Below are positions 10,775 to 21,471 of a stretch of 64,000 nt of DNA, piece by piece. The notes beneath the pieces are model-generated. The model searched no databases, was not told where the DNA came from, and was given only the letters and a program-made list of their open reading frames with translations. The stretch comes from Taxawa tesnikishii (nom. ined.) (lineage: Eukaryota; Ascomycota; Dothideomycetes; Dothideales): assembly GCA_030247885.1 (NCBI GenBank), contig JAPDRO010000022.1, positions 434,001 through 498,000 on the forward strand. The letters run 5' to 3'. The position numbers and the translations under genes are program-made. How positions within the stretch are numbered: the first letter of the stretch is position 1; the number at the start of each line of letters is the position of its first letter.

Positions 10775-12244
10775 ATGGAGTCCCTCTCCTCCATCCGGAC
10801 CAATCTCCGCCGTGTAACCAGGCACAATGTCAACACTCTACGTACATCACCCCTCTCGGAGCTCTCTGGCTCTCTGGGCGACCTGGGCACGCTCCTTCCA
10901 TTAATGATCGCCCTAACCATCACACACTCCATCTCCTTACCCAGCACCCTCGTCTTCTCAGGCCTAGCCAACATCCTGACCGGTGCCTTCTTTGGTCTGC
11001 CCCTACCGGTTCAGCCCATGAAAGCCATTGCCGCAATCGCCATCGCGCAGTCTTTCTCCAAACAAGAAACCGCCGCCGCGGGCCTCTTCGTCGGCGCCAC
11101 CGTCACGGTATTCAGCCTTGCGGGTCTGCTCCGCTGGTTCGGTCGTGTGGTGCCCGTCCCCGTGGTTCGAGGAATCCAAGTCGGCGCGGGCCTTAGTCTG
11201 GTCATCTCAGCTGGCTCTTCACTGCTGCAGCCGCTGGGCTGGGACCGGCCGTGGGCGGATAACCGCATCTGGGCAACAGGAGCATTCATCTTTCTGCTTC
11301 TGGCGTCGCTAATTCCACGCATGCCGTATGCGCTGGCTGTCTTCGTCCTAGGTCTAGTTCTATCAGCTATCCAGCTCGCACCCTCACATCACGACTACAC
11401 ACACGGCTCGGCGCTCTGGCGCCCCAGCTTCCACGTCCCAAACGGCCATGCGTGGCGTAAGGGTGCTATCGATGCCGGACTCCCACAACTGCCCTTGACG
11501 ACGCTGAACAGTATCCTAGCCGTGACTTCTCTCTCTGCCTCTCTATTCCCATCTTATCCACCTGCACCCAGCACCACTTCTCTCGGTCTCAGTGTGGGTC
11601 TCGCAAACCTCATCGCCTGCTGGTTCGGCGCCATGCCCGTCTGCCACGGCTCCGGTGGACTGGCCGGCCAGTACCGCTTCGGCGCACGCAGCGGCGCCAG
11701 CGTTGTAGTTCTCGGTCTTCTAAAACTCCTGCTCGGATTGTTTGCCGGTGAGCGCATAGTCCCACTGCTGCAGAGATTCCCGCACGGCCTGCTGGGCATT
11801 ATGGTGTTGGCGGCCGGCGTTGAGTTGGCGAAGGTGGGACAGAGTCTTGACGCTGATCTGTGGGAGGAGACGGAGCGGGAGAATACAGGAAACGGCGCGG
11901 ATGGGGCGGAGATTGGAACTGGAGCGAGGGACAAGAGGAGCAGGTTGGACGAGCGCGAGAGGAGAGATCGATGGATGGTCATGCTTGTTACGGTGGCGGG
12001 GTGCCTGGCGTTCAAGAATGACGCGGTCGGGTTTCTGGCGGGCATGGTTTGGCATTGCGGATTGAGGATCCCGGAATTGGGCCAGCGTTCTATAGGGCAG
12101 AGGGGTCGGAGGAGTGGATTTTGGAGATGGCTGAACGAGAGGGGAGGGGTGAGGAAAGGGAGGGGTTGCTGGAGGGCAACTTCGATGCACCTGAGGCCCG
12201 CCTGGCTTGAGTGTTCGGATGCAGTTGCATTCATTGTTCCTTAA
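10775..12244 (+). CDS. MOT1-type molybdate transporter (sulfate transporter superfamily)
   Basis: This is one uninterrupted exon of 489 codons, with ATG in a CACCATGG context. The protein has about ten hydrophobic segments and the two signatures of the MOT1 branch of the SulP superfamily: GSLGDLGTLLPL in the first membrane region (near residue 32) and PVCHGSGGLAGQYRFG in the second half (near residue 290). MOT1 proteins import molybdate, the metal of the molybdenum cofactor used by nitrate reductase. The region after about residue 365 is a charged, Glu/Arg-rich cytosolic linker before a last hydrophobic stretch. The length fits the fungal family. A substrate other than molybdate (sulfate) cannot be excluded from sequence alone. 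There is no frame problem here. Confidence 0.85.
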   Translation: MESLSSIRTNLRRVTRHNVNTLRTSPLSELSGSLGDLGTLLPLMIALTITHSISLPSTLVFSGLANILTGAFFGLPLPVQPMKAIAAIAIAQSFSKQETAAAGLFVGATVTVFSLAGLLRWFGRVVPVPVVRGIQVGAGLSLVISAGSSLLQPLGWDRPWADNRIWATGAFIFLLLASLIPRMPYALAVFVLGLVLSAIQLAPSHHDYTHGSALWRPSFHVPNGHAWRKGAIDAGLPQLPLTTLNSILAVTSLSASLFPSYPPAPSTTSLGLSVGLANLIACWFGAMPVCHGSGGLAGQYRFGARSGASVVVLGLLKLLLGLFAGERIVPLLQRFPHGLLGIMVLAAGVELAKVGQSLDADLWEETERENTGNGADGAEIGTGARDKRSRLDERERRDRWMVMLVTVAGCLAFKNDAVGFLAGMVWHCGLRIPELGQRSIGQRGRRSGFWRWLNERGGVRKGRGCWRATSMHLRPAWLECSDAVAFIVP

Positions 12245-12474
12245 CAGCCGTGCAGTTAGTCATTGGCATAGCCTAATCTATTGCTGTACGAGAGGAGACG
12301 TTCAATCTTTTCTGATTGAGACCGCAGCCAGCCGTGGAATAGGCCGTCGAAAACTCCTCGCAGACATCCCAACTTCAACCTTTCCAGTACCAGTCTATGT
12401 CAATCCTGCTACGCCTTCCAACATGCAACACCATCCCCAATTTCCCATCGCATCCAGCGCTTTGTTGCTCGCAC
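12245..12474. other. convergent intergenic region
   Basis: About 230 bases separate the 3' ends of the transporter gene and RTF1. I see no coding signal, and both terminators must lie here. Confidence 0.5.
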
Positions 12475-14469
12475 TTAGATGTCGATGTCAATGCCCAGAT
12501 CCATGGCACCGATGACATCGTCATCCAGTTTCTTCCTCGAGAATGTACCCAACTTCTTCGGAACACCGTTGGCCGGTGTACTGCCTCTTTTCGGGGTACC
12601 GTTGACCGGCGTGGCAGTCCTGCTGATATCGCTCCCAGCATCACCGAACAGATCGACGCCGAGGTGCTTCTCCTTCGCCGCTTTGGCTTCCTCCTCAGCT
12701 TTGCGTGCTCGAGCAATGGCCTCCTCGCGAAGCTTCTGCTGGGCACGCTTTTCGGCGATTTGCGCTTTGCGAATTTCCTCGCTGTTGGCTTTGCGGTTCG
12801 CTTTATTGAGCGCTGCGAGCCGCTCTTGCTGGTCGCGGGCACTCTTGGCGGACGTGTTTGCTGCTTTGGGTGGTGGACGGGCGGTCGACTTGCCGTCGAA
12901 AACTGCAAGCTCAGCGTCACACTTAGCGACAGTGGCGTCGTCGTTGTTGGTGAGAGCGGCGTCGCGACGCTTCACAATGCGCTCGCGTTCGTACGCCTTG
13001 GCGCGGGCTTGCACGGCATTGGCGTTTCTGATCTTGGTTGAGATGTCTTCTTCCGTTTTTAGCGAGTCGATCAGCTTGTGGATGTCGTCCAGTTTCTGGT
13101 GCAGGTATGCGCGCTTGGGGACGCGCATGTTGTCCGCGGCCATTGCCCGCTTGTACTTGTCAAATTCGTCTTCTGTGATCTTCTCGTTCGAGCAAGTAAC
13201 AAATGGCCAGCTCCTTTCGGCTTTGCCTTGCGAGACGAGGAGATACTGGTCTGTGGTGATGACCTTCCTGTTCTGACCCTCCATGTGGTATGGTTTGCCT
13301 TCTTGGAAGCCTTGAAGCTGTTAGCATGTTCATCTTTTGCAGGGTAACCATGCAGTACTCGCCCTTGATCTGACATAGCCGGTAAGTATTCTGACCAGTC
13401 TCCCGGTTGGGACCAATGTTGACACGGACAAAGCAACCTTTGATGGCTTCCTCGAATGTTGGGTAGAAGCAGACGACGGCAAAGTTCTGCCTGCCGATGC
13501 AGACCCGCTGGAAATCCTTAAGATCCGCAGGTGGTTCATCCTTGAAGACAGAGGACACTCTGGGCGCCTCATCCCACTCGACCTCGCTTTCCCCTTCAGC
13601 ATCCCTGTCGGAAAATGCTTCCTCGCGCGATGGTGATCGGTCGTCCCTGTCGTCTCTGCCACGGCGGTCCTCGAAACCTGCTCTCTGAGCGCCCTTGAGC
13701 TCGCGCTGCCTCTTGTAAGCCTCAAGTGGCGCGCTTGTCTTGACCTTTGCCTGCTGGTCTTGCGATCGCCATCATCCAGGTCGGCCGCGCCAGCCTTGCG
13801 CTTCTTCTTGTCCGCATTGCGAGCTTCATCGCGCTTGCGTGACTGCAAAAGTCGCTTAAGTTGTCTGTCCTGTTGTTGCTTTTCCATCTCGGCCGCGCGT
13901 TCTGCCAGAATCTCCTCACGCTCGATTTCAGTCATTGCCATGATGCGTGAACGGTCGCTTTCGGAGGTAAACTTGCCCTCGATCGGGTAAAGAGGTGCAT
14001 CATCATCGATATCGCCAGGAGGTGTCGGAATCCGATTCGTCCATAGCTGCAGAACCGAGCGATTTGGGAGATGAAGCGGGTGTTGAGCTGAGCGCCATGT
14101 TAGTGTTGTGTTGGAGAAGGTGGAAGCAGCTTGAGTGCGGGCATGTTTGGCGAAAGGCAGCCGGGAAGGGGACGCAGAGTCACGAGACTTGTGATGATGG
14201 AAGGGCATTGTCAGAGAAACTTACGCTTCTCCTTCCTCCTCCGAGTCATCCTTCCTGCGCTTCTTTCTCGACGTTCCTCCCCTGGCACCTCCTCCTTGGG
14301 GTTTCCGAGCAACGCCGCGTTTAGGCGGGGATTGTTCATATGTCTCGTCGGCTGCCGCTGATGGCGACCTGCTTTGACGTGGAGATTCCTTCGTCTCTTC
14401 CTCATCGGAAGATTCTCCTCCTGCGAGAGCGAGCAGCTCCTGGTCAAGGTCGTTGTCGTTGTCCGACAT
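12475..14469 (-). CDS. RTF1: RTF1, Paf1-complex subunit with Plus3 domain
   Basis: Rtf1 belongs to the Paf1 elongation complex, recruits it through Spt5 and stimulates H2B ubiquitination. Exon 1 (14225-14469) encodes the acidic start (MSDNDNDLDQELLAL) and a basic patch (SRKKRRKDD). An intron at 14088-14224 (GTAAGT...CTCAG, CTAAC branch) follows. Next comes the conserved YPIEGKFTSESDRSRIM region and EREEILAERAAEMEK, then the Plus3 domain (FQRVCIGRQNFA through ATCSNEKITEDEF-type sequence) and a long coiled coil with many KAEEEAKAAKEK-like repeats. The Plus3 domain is interrupted by a 52-nt interval at 13311-13362 that splices in phase only as GC-AG. Two one-base frame breaks lie near 14020 and 13746, each next to a short homopolymer. 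Divergent to COQ7. Confidence 0.9.
13311..13362 (-). other. candidate GC-AG intron in RTF1
   Basis: On the minus strand the interval starts GCGAGT and ends CTTCAAG, with a perfect TGCTAAC branch site ten bases before the end. An earlier CAG sits only three bases after the branch point. Removing the interval restores the Plus3 reading CQIK-GFQEGK; no GT donor gives that frame. Confidence 0.6.
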
Positions 14470-15196
14470 GTTGGGATTTGTGAATGTATTGAGTCAAAAG
14501 TGAAACTCAATGTGGCAGTAACGTCGGCCTTCGCTGGTTGTTTTGTTGAAGGTCTAGTGGGATTCGCTGTTGGAAAGAGACTGCGAGCAAGGTTAGAGGG
14601 CTTGCGCCAGCAGTAGAGACGCGCCGGCTTCAGTTCCAATCACAGTGGCTGGGCAGTGCCTGGCAGTAGCGGAGCAGCGACAGTGTCGGTTGAGTGAAGG
14701 AGTTCGGGGAAAGTTGACGGTATTGTGAAGGCGCGTTCAGGGGCTAGTTGCGCGCAAGACTCGAGGCAGTAGTTTAGCCGTCTGTCGTCTTTCGTAGAAG
14801 AAGCGGCCACGGTTCTAGTGTGCGCTCAAGTCGAGATTCTGAGGTGAAGCGAAATCACAGCTAGTCATACAGACAAGGCAAGACAAGACAAGACAAGACA
14901 AGACAAGACAAGACGATGATGTGTGCGTGGCTAGATTTGTTGTCGTGATTCGTCACTGAACAGCTCAGCGAAAGAGTCGAACTGGACGTGGAAGCGACAT
15001 CACGGGAACGACGCCAAGAGATCTTGTATAATCTAATCTTATCCGACGCAATCTAATCTGTACGCGATCGTTCCTTCCGTCCCCGACATCATAGACGTCC
15101 ATCTCGGCTAGTATCAGACTATCTGCACATATTGCACTATACCAACGCCGCTGCTTCTCTGTACACCTACTGTTGTCACTCATCCTCTCAACCTCA
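14470..15196. promoter_or_regulatory. divergent promoter region RTF1 / COQ7
   Basis: This 727-base interval lies between two divergent conserved genes. It contains a tandem AAGAC/CAAGA repeat at 14870-14914 and a pyrimidine-rich stretch before the COQ7 start. No convincing small gene is present. Confidence 0.5.
14870..14914. repeat. (AGACA)n pentanucleotide repeat
   Basis: About nine tandem five-base units, AGACA with one AGGCA variant, lie in the RTF1-COQ7 intergenic region. Confidence 0.9.
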
Positions 15197-15997
15197 ATGC
15201 AGCCTGTCTTGTCAAAACCTATACGGCAAACCCTGCGAAAGCAGGCGCCGCTCAATGCTCTCTCACAGTCAGTCAGAAGGATACAATCTGCCGCCTCTCC
15301 CAGTACAGAGCCCAAGCCCGAGTCTGTCAACCAGCCCAGCAGTAGCCAAGGCAAGCGTAGACGTCCCCTGACCGATGAACAGAAGAAGTTCTTGGACAGC
15401 GCAGTATGTGGACGTATCCCAGTGTGACTTTGTGCGGCCCTGTTGTTAATCAACCTGTTGTAGCTACGCGTCAACCATGCCGGCGAACTTGCCGCGGTAC
15501 TTATCTATACCGCTCAAACCCCTCCTGTAGTCAAGGCACACCCGCATCTCCGGCCATTGATGAAGCATATGTACGACCAGGAAGCAGGCCATTTCAAGAC
15601 CTTCAATCATCTGCTGGCGAAGCACCGGATCCGGCCCACCGTCATGTACCCGGTCTGGCAAGTCGCCGCAACGGCACTGGGCTGGACCACTGCCGTGATG
15701 GGCCGCGAAGCAGCCATGGCATGTACCGAGGCCGTAGAGACAGAGATCGGCGAGCACTACAACGGGCAGGTGCGAGAATTCTTGGCTTGGATGAAGGAGA
15801 TGGAAGACCGAGGGGAGGAGGTTGGAGAGGAACTTACAGAGTTGGTTAAGAATGTGAGGAGAATCAGGGATGAGGAGTTGGAGCATCTTGACCATGCCGT
15901 GGAGCATGATGCCAAGGAGGCCAAACCATATGAGCTCCTCACCGAAGTCATCAGAGGTGGTTGCAGAGCGGCTATCTGGGTTAGTGAGAGGGTATGA
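15197..15997 (+). CDS. COQ7: COQ7, demethoxyubiquinone hydroxylase
   Basis: Coq7 is the mitochondrial di-iron hydroxylase that makes 5-demethyl-ubiquinone from demethoxyubiquinone in coenzyme Q synthesis. Exon 1 (15197-15403) encodes an Arg/Ser-rich mitochondrial presequence. A 60-nt intron (15404-15463, GTATGT...TTGTAG) is followed by exon 2 (15464-15997). It opens with the diagnostic LRVNHAGELAAV, where the Glu is an iron ligand, then DQEAGHF (Glu and His ligands), a helical hairpin, ETEIGEHY and the last ligand pair in RDEELEHLDHA. The product is about 246 residues, normal for fungal Coq7, and the frame is intact. It shares its upstream region with RTF1. Confidence 0.95.
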
Positions 15998-16915
15998 AAT
16001 GCTTGTCTAGAGCGTTGAGGGCTTCTGCTCCTTGACCTGTGCTCGGTTGAAGATGCATTGGCATTACGCCGGCTTGGCCACTCTGGACTGAAACCTGGAT
16101 CGATTGGCTTGTCTTCCGAAGATATAGGAATTGGCTTCCAACTCAAGAGGCTGCGTAGCAAGCTACGGCGGGCATCCTTCACTACGCTAAGCTCTCACCG
16201 CCTCCATCAGGTCGATCCCGGAAAGGCCATATACGACCATCGAGCCACCATTCGTTACATGGAAAACGTGGTCAAGGAAATCTCCAGCAAGCTACGACAG
16301 CGGAAGGTGTCTGAGTGCTTATAGATTGGGTGGAGGTCAGGCGGTACACTATTCCTGGGCCCTGTGGCGTATGGTGGAGTACTCTACTACTGTCTTGATC
16401 ACGACAGCCTGAACATTTCGTCTACTGTATAAAGGGCGTTCCGGCAAGCATTCGGCAGTTGGGCCGAGGGACTGTTGGCACAGAATTCCAAGCACAGCAG
16501 TATCAAGCTGCTGTGCTTAAATGCCAATGCAGTTTGCCCAAAGCATCGTGGAGGTCTCCCAACGCTCGGGCAAGAACGCAGGAGATGGCGCAGCAAGGGA
16601 GAAGAACTGTACATGAACAGCCAACACACGCTACTCGAGGCGGTGAGCATGATGGGGGTAGTGGGGATACTGTGTTGGACATTGAAGGCCGGAGGCTGAA
16701 AAGTGTCGACAGGCCCCTAAGAGTGGTGCGTAGGGACGCAGGTTCGTGAACTGCATTATCTTCTTCGTCGTTCTCTGTCTTCTCATAGCTTCGATCACAA
16801 CGTTTTCGTTGCATCAGTAGCCTTACCGTCTTCTTGTCGTGAGCGCCCGCCACCGCATGCCGCTCGTCTCTACCCTCCCTGTCCTTGTTTCTAACTTTCC
16901 TCTCTCATATACCTA
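15998..16915. other. intergenic, no supported gene
   Basis: Short open frames at 16058-16324 and 16475-16749 lack ATG starts or recognisable content. The segment separates the 3' ends of COQ7 and the small minus-strand gene next to it. No repeat or RNA gene was seen. Confidence 0.4.
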
Positions 16916-17446
16916 CTATCCCTTTGCCTTTGCGTAACCCCTCCATTTATCCTCATCCTCGTTTTTAAAAGAATAGTCGATGCGGCTCAGGTCGTAGGCC
17001 GCCCCGAGGTTGCTGCAGTAATATCAACCGTCTATTGGTTCTTGCTGTAGATGCTCGTATCTGCAATAAAGGACTTACAAAGGCAATGTCGCCATAGCGA
17101 TACAAGAGCCAGCAGCTGGCGCCAAAAGCAGCGGCGCGAAAGGCGAGGCGCGCAGCGCGGGCCCAGGAGAACGGCGAATTTGCTTTGGGATTTGAGGTGG
17201 TAGACGGTGCTTGGTTGAATTCTCGAATTGTGATAGTACGCCGGCGGTCTGTTGATGTCGAGTTCGAGATGAAGTGTGTAGTACGGAGATGATTGTCCGC
17301 TTGGCGAGGAGGAAGTTTAGATGAGAAAAGCGTTGTACGTCGGCGAAGGTCAGGCACATTTTCTTGAATCCGAACACACGCCCATTCCACGTAACACCCT
17401 CTTGAAGAAAGCACTGGAGAGGTTTGGTTTGACTGACCAGAAGCAT
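16916..17446 (-). CDS. small hypothetical protein, possibly mitochondrial membrane
   Basis: The last exon (16916-17012) is convincing: it reads NLGAAYDLSRIDYSF, then an acidic and basic tail ending KAKG. It is preceded by a 66-nt intron (17013-17078, GTAAGT...CTGCAG). Upstream, one frame gives a hydrophobic helix (FGASCWLLYRYGDIAF) and another frame keeps the splice phase. An ATG lies at 17446 and a later in-frame ATG at 17359, followed by a basic, Ser-rich stretch that could be a mitochondrial presequence. The two frames suggest a one-base error in the first exon. Family not recognised; the shape fits a small inner-membrane protein. Confidence 0.4.
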
Positions 17447-17708
17447 CTCTTTGTACCCTCAAACCATCCGCAGCATCACTTCTGGATGTCTCACACGCCT
17501 TGACTCACCTCCGACCCGACCATCTCACCCTTCGATCGATATTTCAAAACCCCTTATGTTTGATCATCTGTTAGCTCCGATATCAGCGATCTGAACGCAA
17601 CAGTCTCGCTGCTCCAACACCGTCAAGACCTTACCCTACCGCCGACCGGCACGCAAATCAGCAAGCCTCCTACCTTCCATCTACCTCACACACCCGCATC
17701 CTCTTGGA

Positions 17709-18518
17709 ATGTCCGCCAAAATGGCAAGGGGAGTTCAGTATAGTGCTCACTCTCTAAGTCTGCTGGTTTATTTGAGGAAGAAGAAAGTCGGAGGAAAACA
17801 CATCTCGTGGGAAGAGACGGCCACGCTCTTCAACCGCCTGAAGAAGGACGGGAATGAGCGCAACGCGAGTGCGCTAGAATGGAAATCCCGCAACCTTGGA
17901 AGTCGCAATGTTCGGAAGCTGAGCGATCAGGACAAGCGAGCTGTAGATGCAGCAATCCAGCAAGTTCTGCGTGCTCGAATCCAAAATCCTGCATCCGTTC
18001 AACCTACACCATGCGTCAACAGCCTTCCCACACAACCGAACAAGGGGGACAGCGTGATGGACGTTAAGGACGCAAGCAAGGAAGAAGACAACGTGATGAA
18101 TGCTGAGGTTTCAAGTGAGGAGGCCGATATCGATGAACCAGCTCCAAAGGAAGCTTCACCCAAGAGAGAGAAGCGAAAGAGCTCTGGCAAGAAGATCGAG
18201 AAGGCCAGAGCAGCTATCCCCGCTCCAACCAGTTGGCTACAAGAGCCAACCATGCTGCCGTCGTGCCTTTCGACCCTTTGACACGGTTCTTCATCGAGCC
18301 ATCGGCACCAGCGCATTTGCCCTTCAAGAAAAGGCCCGAGTGGGTTGACAGACCAGAACGTCTCGCGAATTTTCATCCCGACGGGCGGGTTATTCTGGCT
18401 CCGGTAGGTGTCTAGCATTGCAATAGAAGCATACACTGACGTACTGTGACAGATGGAGCCCACGCAGGCGGAGTGGTTGGCGAGGGCGCTTCGTGCTATG
18501 GGAGCTACAGTGGAGTAG
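17709..18518 (+). CDS. hypothetical protein, Lys/Glu-rich
   Basis: The start at ATG 17709 reads an N-terminal helical region (SLSLLVYLRKKKVGG, then SWEETATLFNRLKKDG) that looks like a small DNA- or protein-binding fold. A Lys/Glu/Ser-rich linker follows. Near 18225 the frame steps by one base, consistent with a lost A, and continues as VPFDPLTRFFIEPSAP and RPERLANFHPDGRVIL. It then crosses a 49-nt intron (18404-18452, GTAGGT...GACAG) into a final exon, MEPTQAEWLARALRAMG, with its stop at 18516-18518. I do not recognise the family. The good splice sites and continuation across the break support a real gene of about 253 residues. Confidence 0.55.
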
Positions 18519-18838
18519 CGTGAGTGTCCTTCCCTTGTGGCTCGAGTTGGCAAACGATACTGTTGAAGGGCTGTTGCGGACAGAGATTCTTGAGGCCCGC
18601 GGTTCGGGTGTGAGTAACAAGGCATCATCATACTCTCTCAACATGCGCTTGGTATATCGGAACTGATGTCGTCCAGCGCAACAAGCCAGCGTTAGCGCAG
18701 AACACGAAGGCGGCACGCGCCAAGAAGCCGCGCCTTCCCAATGCGGGAAACACGCCTGCACCTCCCCAAAGCCGTGGGTACAGCGCTTTTTCCTGGATTG
18801 CATGTCTCGCGAAATGCTTTCCTTTCCACAACGCCATC
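18519..18838. other. short intergenic region
   Basis: About 320 bases lie between two plus-strand hypothetical genes. I see no coding signal beyond short overlapping frames. Confidence 0.4.
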
Positions 18839-19669
18839 ATGCTTGATGCACCGCGCAAGAAACCCAGACTCGAGCGCGCAACCAAACGACTGCAGCACAA
18901 GCGCTACAAACACAGCCGTGCGACTGACGCAGATTGTCCTACAGACATTGACATCCCTGCAACCCAACAACCGCTGGCCAACGAGCTGACCTCGCTCGGC
19001 TATGGTAGGGCAGAAGTCGCCGCCTTTCTTGCGGGCCCGAACACGCCGACCGCCAATGCCGTCCTCTTCTCCCGCATGCCGCACATCAACCGCCGCACCG
19101 ACTTCACGACCAAGTCTGGCTGCAAGGCTTTCTCCCTTCGCTCCAAGGGCAGCGGAAAGAGCGCAAATGGCAGCAAGTACCTACTCGAATACCGCGTGCG
19201 CGAGACAACAGCCATGGCTGACCGCACGTCAGATTGTCACCTTTTCGACCCCCTCGCCGGCATTCCCGACTCCACGCTCTACGACATTACCTTCGAAGCC
19301 TTCACCGCCGTTCTCAAGCTGGCGTACTGGAAGCCAGGCAATGTAAGATGCGTCGAGATGTTCGGCTCCAACGGTACCATGAGAATCAGATCAGTAGAAC
19401 GGTGTTGGAGGAGCGCGGTTGTCCAGTACACGGCCGACGGACCGGTTCTGGCAAAGGATAACAAGCCGACTGAAACACCAGTGCAGGCGGAGGACAATGC
19501 GATCCCAATTGCGGACAGCGAGTCGGACCTCACGGACTTCGAGTCCGAGGAAGAGGGTGGAGCGTCGAGTGCTTCATCTTCGCGCAGGAAGATGACAAGG
19601 AAGTCGAGGAATGATAGCATGATGGCGGGAAAACGAAGCTTCCAAGTGGTTGCCAGAGAGGGACAGTAG
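18839..19669 (+). CDS. hypothetical protein, single exon
   Basis: The 276-codon open frame begins at ATG 18839. The N-terminus is basic (APRKKPRLERATKRLQHKR) and resembles a nuclear localisation signal. The centre is a compact folded-looking region with aromatic and Cys residues (TLYDITFEAFTAVLKLAYW, then VRCVEMFGSNGTMRIRSVE). The C-terminal third is acidic and Ser-rich (SDLTDFESEEEGG) and ends in a basic Ser/Arg stretch. A nuclear protein is plausible, but no domain is recognised and no intron is needed. Confidence 0.55.
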   Translation: MLDAPRKKPRLERATKRLQHKRYKHSRATDADCPTDIDIPATQQPLANELTSLGYGRAEVAAFLAGPNTPTANAVLFSRMPHINRRTDFTTKSGCKAFSLRSKGSGKSANGSKYLLEYRVRETTAMADRTSDCHLFDPLAGIPDSTLYDITFEAFTAVLKLAYWKPGNVRCVEMFGSNGTMRIRSVERCWRSAVVQYTADGPVLAKDNKPTETPVQAEDNAIPIADSESDLTDFESEEEGGASSASSSRRKMTRKSRNDSMMAGKRSFQVVAREGQ

Positions 19670-20296
19670 CCGGGCTGGACGATGATGGCGCAAAAGGGAA
19701 GCAAGACATTCCTGGTTATTACACCTACAGTATCTTTCTACCGCACGGCATTCGGTGGACTTGAGCGGAGTTCGGATTGGCGCTGCTGAAGATTCCACAC
19801 CGCCGCATGTCTGCAAGGCTTTTGTGAGTGGATATGACGCAGTGACGATCATGGTTTGACGAGTAAGGGTTCATCGGCCTTCGAACTGTTATCCTCCCGA
19901 GTTCAGACATTCCATCTCGTTATCTTACCGAGTACTCTCGGTCATGGTTCAAAAACGTTTGTCGTAACGGAGGACTAAGGTCCTTCTGATAACCAACGCT
20001 AGCTGATACAGTAGATGGAGCATGAGGTCCGATACAAACGAGAGTTTATTGGTAGGAGCCTTGTGTCGCATCGTACGTGAGAGTAGGAAAGACTTAGAAA
20101 TGCAGAGAGCAGTGCCTAGATACCTCCACGACCAGACTAGCAGAGATAGTGACTGATGGCACAACATGTGCACTTAAGGAAACATACGCATCCAGATACA
20201 TGCCATTGGTATGTTACTTCGTCGTTGTCATAAAAGGAGTGACTTGATTCAGAACAACGTGACGCCATCGCACTCTCGGCAAGCCTATGCTTCAAC
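19670..20296. other. intergenic, convergent 3' ends
   Basis: About 630 bases lie between the 3' ends of the hypothetical gene and NMT1. I see no coding signal. The C-terminal reading of NMT1 beyond its frame break passes into this region only as an artefact. Confidence 0.4.
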
Positions 20297-21435
20297 TCAA
20301 GCCTTGACGGCACCAGTAGCAGGCAACGCACCCAGACGGTGAAAGCCGCCCTTGTCAGCAACGGTCTTTTGCAACTGCACCATCCTCTTCTGATCACCCG
20401 TCGGGTCTTGGGACTCCCTTCCAACTGCCACTCCAGAAACTCGTTCGTGTAGTTGGGCTCAAATTTCTGGTCCAGCACACCCAAACGCTTTCCGTACTTC
20501 GTCACCTTGACCCAATCTCTCTTGACGTTCTGGAGATCCTTGCTGAAGTACGCAAAGGAGCGCTCGAAGATCTTGCGGTTGAGCTCAGTGCCCATGACGG
20601 GCTTGAAGTCGACGTATTCGGCGTACGCCTGGGTCGGGTTCGCGAGCACAAAGTCCGTCGCGCGCTTGCAGGCGCGCATAAACGCGCGCACTTTGTCCCG
20701 GTTCTCGGCAAGGAACTTCTCGTTGGCGATGTAGAGGATAGAGCAGAAGCAGCAGCAGCCGAGTTCGGCGAGTTGGTCAATACGGAGCATCTGAACGTCA
20801 TCGCGGGGACGGTTCTGAGAGGCGAGCCACTCGGCCAGCTCGACCATCTGCACGTTCTCGAGACCGATACCGGCGTCGATGTCGCCGCGGATGATGGCCT
20901 TGGTGACGTTCATGCCGCAGCGAACGGCAGTGTAGTCGTCGGCAGTCATGCCGTAGTGGCTGGTTAGCTCATCGATCTGGATTTTGCCGAATTCACCAAC
21001 GTAGCCGATCTTCTTGCCCTTGAGGGTGCGGAAGTCCGGAGTGATGCCAGAAGACTTGAGGTACACGACACCGGTAAAAGGCTCGTCCAGGAGGGAGCCG
21101 ATGGACTGAATGGGGAAGTTGCGCGCTTTAGCGGCCAGTGTGTGGATCATGGCCTTGAAACCCAAGTCCACTTTGCCGCTTCCGATGATTTCGGTCACAT
21201 CCTGGCACAGATCAGTAGGAAATCATTGGAATTATGATGAATGACTTACGCTAGGGTCATTGGGCTCGAGCAGAGCAACCTTGATGCCTTCATCCTTGAA
21301 GTAGCCCTTGGCTTGAGCAAGATAAACCGGGGCATGGTACGGGGTGGCGTGCCTTTCACAAGTCAGACCGACGGTTACTCAACTACGCTCGATCACAAAC
21401 CAGTTGGTCAGAAAGGTGATCTTGTCAGTAGACAT
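20297..21435 (-). CDS. NMT1: NMT1/THI5-type HMP-P synthase (thiamine pyrimidine synthesis)
   Basis: This enzyme forms the pyrimidine 4-amino-5-hydroxymethyl-2-methylpyrimidine phosphate from PLP and its own active-site histidine, in an iron-dependent single-turnover reaction. Exon 1 (21401-21435) encodes [11 protein letters not shown]. Exon 2 (21250-21352) gives [18 protein letters not shown]. Exon 3 starts at 21201 ([15 protein letters not shown]) and carries the iron-binding CCCFC motif. The introns are 48 nt each (21353-21400 and 21202-21249) with good GT and AG sites. A one-base break near 20415 (AAGAC where family members read AAGGAC) separates the body from the expected ending, [15 protein letters not shown] to TGAVKA, which stops at 20297-20299. 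Expected length is about 347 residues. A TPP riboswitch lies in its leader. Confidence 0.92.
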
Positions 21436-21471
21436 CTTGTCAATCTCTCACGATGGTCCGAGCTGTTGCTG

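Noticed and set aside
12479-13276. Long open frame antisense to RTF1
   Set aside because: It is the mirror of the Ala/Lys/Glu-rich coiled coil of RTF1. The reverse complement of such codons yields a Leu/Ser/Arg-rich frame by composition.
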